From Cercis canadensis (lineage: Eukaryota > Streptophyta > Magnoliopsida > Fabales > Fabaceae): a stretch of 64,000 bases of DNA. Positions 36,673 through 46,599 of the stretch are shown here, piece by piece (position 1 is the stretch's first letter; each line of letters begins with the position of its first letter). The translations under genes and the position numbers were made by a program. The notes under the pieces are model-generated. The model was not told the DNA's origin, made no database searches, and saw nothing but the letters and a program-made list of their open reading frames with translations. The stretch lies in the NCBI GenBank assembly GCA_003255065.1, contig QAOA01007722.1, positions 309,088 to 373,087 of the forward strand, written 5' to 3'.

Positions 36673-38400
36673 TCAAGTGAGGAAAATAGCTTCGTCCACG
36701 AATCGAATTCCTTTATCAGTTAGCAACCAAGTTCCTTCCTTTATTTGCAACAAGCAAAGCAAGATACCTGGGTCAAAGACCACTCTTACAAAGCCCTTAA
36801 AAGACAAAACAAAGCTGAAAATCTTATAAATAACATGAAAGCATAAAAATATATATGGGCATAAAAGAAATAATGAAGCAAACAATGTAAAACTAGAAGC
36901 AACTAAACTTAGCCCTTGACTTAAAAATTCAGCAAAGCAAGCATTCAAAAGATCACCAAGAGAAATGTGTAGCAAAGAATTTACAATCCTACCTAAAGCA
37001 TGAGAAACATGAAAAATCTTGTTAAGTATATACAACCATGCATGGTCCCTATATAAAAATTTAAAAGAAAGTGAATAATCATATACTACAAATCTAAGTC
37101 TATAACAGTCATGCTTAAGCTCATCCTTACAAAATACACTAGTGTCATGCAACATGTTGTTCATGCAAGGCTCAAGATGACACTTAGATTCTTGCAAAGA
37201 ATTGGCAAATAGCAACATCTCTTGCTCCCCATTCGAAGAATAGCTTGGTCTATGGTTGGCTTGGACAGCCCATGTATTACCTGCACTTATTCCACCAACA
37301 TCAAAATATTCACTTGCAACTAAGGTTCTAACATGATCTATACCTAGTGCTCTAGCATGTGAAGAAGTAAGAAGCATGAAATCACCTAACCCTTTAATAT
37401 TAGTGCTTAAATCATCACATGCATGCACCATAACTACAAGCTTAGGGTCATGTTGGAACAACTTTTTAGCAAGCTCACAATTAAAATCAAGTTGTGTTAA
37501 AGTAGGAAAGAGTGTAGAATTGACCGTAGGACCCTTGTCAGGTTCATTTTGGGTTGTCTCTTGAAAGTCTTCTTCAAAATCTATAGAATGAGATTCAGCA
37601 GAATCTCCAGAATTATCATCTCTCAAGAATGCAGAAATCTCAGCACACGCAGCACATGGTATTTCACCATCACAATCAGCACATGATTGGCACTGCACAG
37701 GATCATCAAAACTAACACAATTAGAAAAATCAGCACCGAACTCATTGTAGACCTCTTCGATGAAATCCTCCTCTGTCTTCTTGGATTGAGTGGCTCTCTC
37801 AGATTCTGGGGTTACTGAATCAGGGACAGCTTTCTCTATTGTCTGTGACTTGTTTGTAGGTTGAGGTTCCATTGGTTCTGGCATAGAATTTTCAGTTGGT
37901 TCTAGAATTGTCTGTGAATGGATTTTTTTAGAACCTTGAGGTAGTAGTTGACTCACTGAGGATACCAATTGTTCAACCTGAGTCTCTAAATTTTGCATGG
38001 TGGCCTCTGTCCTCTGTTGGAACTGAATGGTATGAGTGGCCAATTGCTTCACCAAGTCCTCAATTGAAGGTTCATGTTCTATGCATATTAAACTTGGTTG
38101 TTGCATAGGCTGCTCTAATAGTTGCCAATACTGCTGTGGTGGGGCTGCATTGCCATATATCAAATTGGTATGATCTCTCCAATCAAGGTTATAGGCATTG
38201 AAGTATGGATCATATATAAGTTGCTGCCATGTAGCTACAAAAGGATCTTGATATCCATAATCATCATCCGGAAATGTAGGAGGTGCATTTGTAGGATGAG
38301 AAGTGCTAGAACAAATGCCACAAAATTGGACTGGTTGTTGATGTTGGGCCATTGTGAACTGTCTCACCAATGAGGATAATTCATCAATGCTATGCTTCAT
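36673..38400 (-). mobile_element. Gag-related reading frame of the TR-GAG element (575 codons)
   Basis: The N-terminal third resembles the C-terminal half of plant gypsy gag: a CGICSSTSHPTNA knuckle-like segment, a YFNAYNLDWRDHTN stretch in place of the usual [12 protein letters not shown], and a QTEATMQNLETQVEQL-type coiled segment. The middle is acidic with a cysteine cluster (CQSCADCDGE ... CAAC), and the C-terminal part has several hydrophobic stretches (about 36960-36800). The reading frame looks whole. The middle and C-terminal parts are not recognised. Expression and function are unknown. Confidence 0.65.
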
Positions 38401-39327
38401 CCTCTATTGATCAGCAAGTGATGCAACAACCTTTTTCACTCTTATAGTAGAATGAGAACCTAACATGAGTAAAAAGATAACAAAACACCAAAATACACAA
38501 GGACAAAAGAAACAATAAAACAGCGAAAGGAAATAACTAAAATCAAAACACACCAAATGCACTAAACAAAAGCAAAAAGACACTAAAATAACACTAGTTG
38601 ACCCATCTAAACATTTTAAAAAAAATTTCTACCACCACAGGATGAAAGCTAAATGAAAATAAAACTCAAAAATCAAATAAAAATTTTTAAAAAATTGGAA
38701 AAGTGGTCAAAACGATGGAATTCGGCTTAAAAACGAAGACCTCATTGTATAACAATGACTATTGATTTTTAGCTCGTTTTCCTTCAAGTGACCAAGTTTC
38801 AGGTCAATCGGAGTATAAAAATTTGGCCAAAACAGTACACGCGAAAACTACTAAATCAAATCGAAGCAAGGGGAAAACAAAGGAAAACTGGCACCAAGGC
38901 ACCAGAATTCACACAATAGAACCCTAGAACAGCAAAGGAAACAAAACAACAAGAAAAAAACTATCACCACAATGCTCACACAATATAAAAATTTGGCCGA
39001 AAGTGGACGAAGATATCAAAGGAGACAAAATAACGGCAAAGAAAATAAAACAAGGGCAATAATAGCACAAAGTTCAGCTCATAGTGCTTCTCACAATGCA
39101 ATTTCCTTGTCCACAATTTTGCAGCTCAATCTTAGTTGGTGAGAATTGAAAACAACACAGAACAGAAACACTAAACATGGAAAGAAAACCTAAACAAATA
39201 AGGAAAATAAAATAGGAAAACAAGTAGAACAGGAGGAGAATGATGAAGAACAATGACTAGAAACAAGAACAATAAGCAAATAAAACAATAACAAAAGAGT
39301 CCTAAGAAGATTAATATGTTAGGTAAA
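38401..39327. other. Leader of the TR-GAG element, no gene seen
   Basis: This is A-rich untranslated sequence between the primer site and the gag-related frame. Confidence 0.6.
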
Positions 39328-39345
39328 TCCCCGGCAACGGCGCCA
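39328..39345 (-). other. Primer-binding site of the TR-GAG element (tRNA-Asp)
   Basis: The plus strand reads tccccggcaacggcgcca, identical to the last 18 bases of plant tRNA-Asp(GUC) with CCA-adjacent end. It lies six bases from the LTR. Confidence 0.88.
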
Positions 39346-39351
39346 AAATTT

Positions 39352-40669
39352 TGACGGGTGCCGAACCGTACAAAATTAAACTACTAATTGCAACTAAATT
39401 GTAGTATGAGATGCAACCAGTGTCGTCTCCCAAGGATTCACCAGAACAACTAATCTTTTAAGAACTTAAGCAAGAACAGAATAAGGAGGGGTTTTGTGTT
39501 GAATGTAATATACTAAGAATTAAGAAAGCAGTAAACTGAATTTATCAAATAAGAGAAAACGCAATCAACTCAAGCAGGCAACCAAACCTTAATCCATCCT
39601 TGTTCACTAAAGATAAACTAGATCTGATTTAATTCTTGGTTAAGTGTTACCTGGAACCCCTAACAATAACACTTAGAATTCCTACTGATTTACCAATCAG
39701 GATTCAATTAATCATGGAATTAAGACTCTAGGCAACCGCTCTATATCACTAAATCCAGATTAATTTAATAACCGAATTATCCAAGTTAACCATATATTAA
39801 AGACCTTTAAAGTATGATTATCAATCTGATTACTGTTATGAATCTAATCAACCGATTTAAATTCATACAACTCATGGAATCAAAGTACCATTCAATCACA
39901 TGAAGAAGGGGAGAAGCAGTAATTCAAATTAAATTAAATCAAACCCGGTTGAAGCACAGGAACTCTGGATTGTCAAGTTTGGCTCCTCTTGAATTGATTA
40001 CAAACGAACTTAGCCTTCCATGGAAGACTTGAACACAAAGCAAAGGGGAAAAACGAACTAAGCAAAGGAGGCAGCAGCAGCTCAAGGAATTTCGTATCTC
40101 TTCTGATTGTGTATATTTGCCTCAACAACTTGAGAATATATACTAGCTGGCTGCCTCCTCTAGGTTTCCTAATGGTTTCCTAATTACAAAATAAACCTAG
40201 TTTCCTAAATTATTAATGGTAAAAACATGATCAAGCCCTAGTGTCATGTGTGCTGGCCCAAAAACAGATGTTGGCCCAAATAAACATGCTCTGGTCCAAT
40301 AGGCAGCCCTAAGGAAAGGAATCAGTCAATGCTGGGCGGAGTGCTGGGCGGAGCAGAAAATCTGGACTGCTTGCACGCGAATTTCAGTTATCCAGACGCG
40401 AGAATCAGCTTCTGGGCTCTTCATATGAAATGTGGAATTTTCTGTCAGCTTTCCAACGAAACTGGAATCACATCAATCGGACATCTATAGCAAAAGATAT
40501 GGTGAAAAACGTAAGCAGTGCCAGAATTTAACAGTTAAGCAATTAAAATCTACAAGCACCAACAAGTCCAAATCTACAAAACATGTCTAAAAGCCATAAA
40601 AATCACTAGAAACACACACTAAAAGACTAAGTATAAGAGAAACAAATAGTATAAAATAATGTGTTATCA
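39352..40669 (-). repeat. 5' LTR of the TR-GAG element
   Basis: It has TG...CA ends on the minus strand, and its inner end next to the primer site carries the box aatccttgggagacgaca. Confidence 0.82.
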
Positions 40670-41080
40670 ATTTGGCTCATTATTAATGACTTCCTAGTGG
40701 AGTAATCTTAATTTTCTTCGGTGAAAAAGATGATTTGTAATGAAATTTGAAACAAAATTATGAGATGGCTGAGTAATTGGAGCTCTTCTTCCCAAACAGA
40801 CCCTTAAGCATTTATGAAGGAGCTGAAAATCCTGTAATGTAAGACTCTTACCAAGTAGTGGTCTTTCTGGCCTCTTCTTCGCTTTAAGTGAAGTGACGCA
40901 ATTTTAATCAACGACGATTCATTTTTCTTGTTAAAAATAAGTCCAAAGTAGCCATGAAATTTTATGTACTTCTGTCTTGAATTAATGCTATTTTCATGGA
41001 ATGTGATTTGCGTGTCAGTTGAAAACCTGAAAGTGGTTGAATTCAAATACAAGTATTATAGATAGCTCCTTCCTTGATCA
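40670..41080. other. Intergenic sequence, nothing recognised
   Basis: There is a minus-strand open stretch of 82 codons (41052-40804) without recognisable domains. It is not called as a gene. Confidence 0.5.
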
Positions 41081-41089
41081 AATATTTTA

Positions 41090-43555
41090 GGTTTAAATAT
41101 GCTATAGGTTTCTATAGTTTAGACGAATTTGAAATCAAGTCTTTATATTTTTTTTTCTTCTTTTGGGGGTTCTTATAGTTTAATTTTTTTTTTTAATTAG
41201 GTCCATGTCATTACTTCGGGTTATAACTCCGTTAGTTTAGCGTTGACATGACAAATGACTTCTTCATGTGACAATAGATGAACCTTACGTGGCGCCAAAG
41301 TGACACACTAATTGCCACCCATCAAACACTAACAAGACATATGACTAAATTTTTTTCAAATTGATGAAAATTAGGATGATGAGCGACAAGAAATTAACTG
41401 AAATAATGCTATTTAATTAGATAATTACGTATTTAGGTTAGTTTTTAAAATATTTACCAAAATGAGTTAGTTTTTATTCCTAATAAACACCAACTTCAAA
41501 TCCGCGTTTTATGTAATAAACGCCAAAACTAAAACAGAGTTTCTTGTAAAAAGTGCCAAAATAATATAAAACGCCGAAATAAAAGCCAAAAGTTGCCGAA
41601 TTGATTTCCTAGAAAACTCCAAAATGTTTTGGCATTTTATACTAAAAAATGCCAACTTGAATTGGCATTTTTCTCTAGAAATCTCCGAAACGTTTTGGAG
41701 TTTTCTAGAGAAAAACGCCAATTCAAGTTGGCAATTTTTAGGGCCAAAATAGAACTCTTAACCCTGAACTCAAAACCCCAAACCACTAACTTAAATTCTA
41801 AACCCTAAACCAAACCCCAAAGCCCTAATCCAAATCCCCAATCACAAGCCCCAAATATTAAACTCAAAAATATTGTTCCAACCTCTAAACTATATACCCC
41901 AAACCCCAATTTCCACATCCCAAGAATAAAACTCTAACTTCCAAACCTCAAATCTCAAAGTTAAAAATAAAACTCTGACAACTAAACTTCAAATCTAAAC
42001 CTCAAACCTAAATCCAAAATTCAAAAATACAACTCCAAACCCTAAACCCAACAATTAAACTATAACTTCAAACCATAAACCTAACCCCTTAACCCTAAAT
42101 CCTATACCAAATTCCAAACCCTAAACACCCAATCCCAAACCTAAACCTAAATTCAAACATACAACTCCAACCCCTAAATTCAACAATTGGACTATAACCC
42201 CAAACCCTAACCCTAAAACCTAAACCACATCCTAAATCCTAAATTTTTAAACCCCAAACACCTAATACCAAAGTCAAAAAAAAATCTAGCCTTAAACCCA
42301 AACCCCAAGTTTTGGCATTAGGGTTTAAGGTTTGTGTTTGGGGTTTAAGGTTGGATTTTTTTTGAGTTTGATATTAAGTGTTTGGGGTTTAGAAATTTAG
42401 GGTTTGGGATGTGGTTTAGGTTTTATGGTTAAAGGTTTAGGATTTAGGGTTAGGGTTTATGGTTTGGGATTTTGGGTTATAGTTTAATTATTGAATTTAG
42501 GGGTTAGAGTTGTATGTTTGAATTTAGGTTTAGGTGTTTAGGGTTTTGAAATTTGGGGTTTGGAATTTGGTATAGGGTTTAGGGTTCAGGGTGAGGGTTT
42601 GGATTTATGGTTTGGAGTTATAGTTTAATTGTTAAGTTTAGGGTTTAGAGTTGTATTTTTCAATTTTGGGTTCAAGTTTGGGGTTTAGACTTGAAATTTG
42701 GAGTTTAGTTGTCGGAGTTTTATTCTTGGGATGTGGAAATTAGGGTTTGGGGTATACAGTTTAGAGGTTGGAGTAGTATTTTTGAGTTTAAGATTTGGGG
42801 CTTATGGTTGGGGATTTGGATTAGGGGTTTGGTTTAGGGTTTATAATTTAAGTTAGTGGTTTGGGATTTTGAGTTCAGGGTTAAGAGTTCTGTTTTGGCC
42901 TCAAAATATGCCAACTTGAATTGGCATTTTTCTCTAGAAAACTCCAAAACGTTTTGGAGTTTTCTAGAGAAAAACGCCAATTCAAGTTGGTGTTTTCTGG
43001 TATAAAACGCCAAAACGTTTTGGAGTTTTCTAGGAAATCAATTTGACAGCTTTTGGCTTTCATTTCGGCGTTTTATATAATTCTAGCATTTTTTACAAGA
43101 AACTCCGTTTTAGTTTTGGCGTTTATTACATAAAACGCGGATTTGAAGTTGGCATTTATTGATTAAAACGCGTATATGATTTGGCATTTTGTTATAAAAA
43201 TGAATTGGCGTTTATTTGATATAAAAACTAACCCATTTTGGTAAATATTTTAAAAACTAACCTAAATACGTAATTAACTAATTAAATAGCATTATTTCAG
43301 TTAATTTCTCGATGAACGACATATAAAACTTAATTTTTGAGCCACTTTAGCGCTATATCAGCTTCTTTTATTGTCACATAAACAAATTGTTTGTCATATG
43401 AGCACTAAATTGACTGAGTTATAACTGAAGATAACGATATGGACCCAAGTAAAAAAAAAATTCAAACTATAAGGACCCTAAGAAAGAAATTTTTTTTTAT
43501 AGGGACCTGATTCAAAATTCATCTAAATTATAGGGACCTATAGTTCATTTAAACC
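41090..43555. mobile_element. 2.47 kb palindromic Mutator-like element (long terminal inverted repeats)
   Basis: The left end ggtttaaatatgctatagg is mirrored by the right end (minus strand ggtttaaatgaactatagg). The mirror symmetry continues through the whole element to a centre near 42312, so the arms are about 1.2 kb each. The flanks carry an 8-bp direct repeat aatatttt (41081-41088 and 43556-43563). Long inverted ends with 8-9 bp target duplications fit the Mutator superfamily (foldback or MITE form). There is no transposase ORF. Arm similarity is high near 41500-41750 versus 42890-43150 and lower in the telomere-like section. Confidence 0.82.
41750..42880. repeat. Mirrored degenerate telomere-like repeats (CCCTAAA / TTTAGGG type)
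   Basis: From about 41755 to 42310 the plus strand is dominated by irregular aaaccctaaacc, ccccaaac and aacctaaa motifs. From about 42312 to 42880 it is dominated by the complements (ggtttagggtt, ggggtttaagg). The spacing is irregular and few units are exact, so this is not a true interstitial telomere. It forms the central parts of the palindrome arms. Confidence 0.82.
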
Positions 43556-44710
43556 AATATTTTCAATATATTGTCCATTATATTTATTATTTAATCTTAT
43601 ATTGCTATATATGTGCTAAAATTACTCGAGATTTGCCAAAATAAAACTTTTCTCATTTTCTTTTCAAAATTATATTATGCGGCATTGTTTCTTTTATACC
43701 ATGAAAGGTTAAAGAATTCCACTCTTTTCCATTTACACTGTGCAGCATTTAAATATACATCCACGGTAACAAACTTGTGGTGAAGATCCTAAAATATAGA
43801 AGGATTTGAAAGTGTTTCCTGAGTCTACGGTACAGCTATTCTGAAAAAGGATTACCTACTTATCTGTACAACTGATTTTAAAATATAGAAAATGAGGAAC
43901 ACGTGCTGTTACGTTATTTGTATAACTAATTTAAAACTAGAGAAAATGAGGTAATGTTTCCTATGACTTCTATAAGAGGATCCTTAAAAGTTCTTATTGG
44001 AAGATGCCCTTTAACTTTTGGCAATGTGTAGAAATGTGTTCTTTTTTTTTTTTTATATATATATAAATTATATACACCTCACTCAAATTTTGCTAAACTG
44101 ACACTCCAAAATTGATCACCTTTTTCCTTGAATTAACTTGGAAGAAGTAGAGATGTCACCATAAAAGTGGAGCATCTCCATTTGGCAGCAAAATATGCTA
44201 ACAATATCCATATTTTGAACAGATACCATTAATCAGATTTATCAAAAAATAAAAATACATGTAATTGCTTGTCATTCCTTTTGGTTTAAGATTACATCTT
44301 AATTATAAAATTTAATCTAGTTCTGGAAATGCTAGTATTTTGTTTTTATTTACCTGCATTAAAAATAAATAAAAATTTAACATAACACCATTCAATAAAA
44401 TCAAATCTTACTAGACAAAAAGTATATGGAGGTTTTTTAGATATTTTGTTGTATGTCATACTCATAAAAATAATTAATATATGAATGACATGTGTACAAA
44501 TTAACTATTTTTAAGTTTTTTTGAGAAAATAAAATAAATTAATTTTATATCAAATAAAATATAAAAATTACATATGTTTGTCACGTCGATGTAATATGAC
44601 ATACACATATAATATCATAGAATTTCTGAAAGTATATGCGGCTTTCCTTTTTAAAGCCAATATTCAAAATACTTAGTTAATTTCAAGAGCCAACCATTGG
44701 AATCTTCTCC

Positions 44711-44790
44711 ATTAAAATGAGGACAATGAAGTGATTTTATTTCCAAATCTCTATTAAAATGAGGACAAGGAAGTGATTTTATTTCCAAAT
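44711..44790. repeat. Tandem duplication, 42-bp unit
   Basis: attaaaatgaggacaatgaa... at 44711 is repeated at 44753 with one or two differences. Confidence 0.85.
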
Positions 44791-44853
44791 TTAATATCAA
44801 ACAAACATATAGGTATAAACTGGGTGGCAAACAGAGAATATATGGCTAAAATT

Positions 44854-44935
44854 GTGCCAGGGAGAGGGAGTGCCACAGTGCAAGAGAGTGGAAAACTGTG
44901 CCAGAGAGAGGGAGTACCACAGTGCAAGAGAGTGG
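44854..44935. repeat. Tandem duplication, 44-bp unit
   Basis: gtgccagggagagggagtgc... at 44854 is repeated at 44898 with a few differences. Confidence 0.85.
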
Positions 44936-45530
44936 CCAGCTTAAAAAAAAAAGGAGCTAAACTGGCTCAGCCCAATTGGTCCGCCAGGCCGAACAACAAG
45001 CCAGCCATTTAGAGGCTCAGCAACAAGTCAAGCTCAACACAAGGGCGAGTTATACATACTAGCTTTTTTAAGCTTCTAAAAAATTTGTTCTTTCTCTACC
45101 AGCATTTGTTTTTTCCAAATTAGCCATCTTTAAACTTGTTTATAACTTGGATAGCTTGTTTTGGTATGGCTTGTTTATTTGATTTACTCCAGTATCTCAT
45201 GAGTAGTTCATATCGTCCAAAGTTAAATACATAAAAGTCTAACAAAATTTTGGCACTAATTGAAGTTTTATACTATCCAATGGTCATGAAATTTGTGAAG
45301 TGATTTTTTTCATGTTGATGAACTCGTTCACGCTTTGCATATTGCTTTGTTCTCAAGGACAACTTTTTGTGTGCAATGAGCATTTCATTCAAGCAAAAAC
45401 ACTATTTTCTTTACCTTACAATACACACATGGTAACTGTAGATACTATATAATGAGCCCAAATTTAAAGGCCTATTACACCAAAAGTCCAAACCAAACTT
45501 ACCATTAGCATATCATCATCATATTTTTAA

Positions 45531-45790
45531 GAGTAAACCACCATTTTGGTCCTTGAAAGATTTGAGATTTAACAAAATCATCCCTGAAAGATAGGAAACA
45601 ACAAAATAGTCCTCCAAAGATGCAACATCCATAACAAAATGGTCCTTCGTTAGTGTAGTCCGTTTGCAGGTGACGGAAGTGCTAACGTGTCACCGTTAAA
45701 TGCTTATTTGGCTCGTTAGTGACTAACATGGCACACTAAATTGCCATGTGGACTACTGATGTGGATAAATAAGAGGAAAAACAAATACAT
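45531..45790. repeat. Probable left terminal inverted repeat region of the MULE
   Basis: The style is typical of eudicot MULE ends: aaaccaccattttggtcctt, then aaaatcatccctgaaagat, then aaaatagtcctccaaagatg, then tggtccttcgttagtgt and tccgtttgcaggtgacgg. The partner repeat would lie to the right of 64000. The end coordinate is approximate. Confidence 0.5.
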
Positions 45791-45923
45791 GTGGGCACAC
45801 TTCATGAAGCGGTGCCGTTTAGCCAACCCATCTGATTTGGGGTTTAATCTTCTTCTTCCCTTCCTCTGAAGCATACTCTGTGAACCCTAACCCCCAACCT
45901 CCTAATCATCCGACAAACTTGCG

Positions 45924-46599
45924 ATGAAGAAGCTCACTGTTGCCGACCTCGCTAGTGAAGAACCTTGCAGCACAGAATTAGAACAAGTCCGAAATTTTAC
46001 TTGGTACGTTATTCTTCTCTTTATTGCCTTATTCGAAGCTTTCTCTCTTGCAATTTAACGTATGCTGGGTATTTCAGTCTTCTCTCTCTCCATGATGAAT
46101 GTGTTTGTGTTTAAGTGATTTTTTTTTTTTATATTTCCCTTAAGTTCAATTTTTAGTTTCAGATAGACAAAAAAAGAACAAAGAGATATGGGTTTGTTGG
46201 ATGCTAAATACATATTTACATTTTGCCCCTTTTAAATTTGCCCGAAATATTTAATTTGTCTCTTGCAATTGAGCATATGCTTGCTGATTCAAATGTTGAT
46301 GCTTCTGGGTCTATATTATGATTCCATTTGTAATGCTTCTAAATCCTTATGTATATATCAAAGGTTGGTTATGATGGAATGACATTATAGGAAAGACTTT
46401 TACAGGTACTTTTTGGTTAAGAATCTGGCCATGGGTTTTAAGATTATTTTTGCTAAATCCTTACTAGTGGTCTTATGAGGATTATACATGTGTGGCTAGT
46501 AAAAATAATCCTTCTTAAGCACTGCAGAATATTTTGTTTTTCTTTACATGACAATGAAATTCTTTAATTTGTTTCTAAATTAGTGTTCCTCTACCATGA
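45924..46599 (+). other. Possible leader exon with small upstream ORF (before the GRF gene)
   Basis: An ATG at 45924 opens 26 codons (MKKLTVADLASEEPCSTELE...) up to a good donor (ttg/gtacgt, after 46003). A T-rich stretch and an acceptor (aaattag, ending 46583) lie just before the GRF start. If spliced so, the small ORF would end in a TGA at 46597-46599 that overlaps the GRF start ATG at 46596 (ATGA), so it would be an upstream ORF and not an N-terminal extension. The splice sites are read by eye only. Confidence 0.35.

Larger units (their letters stand above)
36166..40669 (-). mobile_element. Non-autonomous LTR element of TR-GAG type
   Basis: A 1318-bp 5' LTR (39352-40669, minus-strand start TGATAACACA, end CACCCGTCA) and a shorter 3' LTR copy (36166-36528) flank an interior with a tRNA-Asp primer site and one long gag-related frame, but no protease, RT or integrase. 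About five differences are seen over the 360 shared LTR bases (near 1.4%), so it is young. No clean 5-bp target duplication is visible (left atggg, right atttg). It is a fossil with a partial 3' LTR, and movement would need enzymes from another element. Confidence 0.82.
43564..45530. other. AT-rich intergenic DNA
   Basis: No ORF of substance and no known repeat end is seen apart from the two small tandem duplications listed separately. A 79-codon plus-strand ORF at 44773-45012 arises mostly from one of these duplications and is not called. Confidence 0.55.

Noticed and set aside
34221-40669. Complete CACTA element
   Set aside because: Only one terminus was found. No tttcttgtagtg-type opposite end was seen in the window, and TR-GAG interrupts or borders the region.
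36161-40674. 5-bp target duplication around TR-GAG
   Set aside because: The flanks atggg and atttg agree at only three of five bases, so no duplication is claimed.
40804-41052. 82-codon minus-strand ORF
   Set aside because: No recognisable domain, splice partner or conservation evidence. It is probably chance.
41750-42880. True interstitial telomere
   Set aside because: Units are highly irregular and appear in mirrored orientation inside a transposon-like palindrome, so a chromosome-fusion relic is not supported.
44773-45012. 79-codon ORF
   Set aside because: Most of it is the 44-bp tandem duplication read in frame, with no domain and no supporting signals.
45924-46003. First coding exon of the GRF protein
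   Set aside because: Joined to the next exon at the visible splice sites, its frame closes at the GRF start codon, so it is better taken as leader or upstream ORF.
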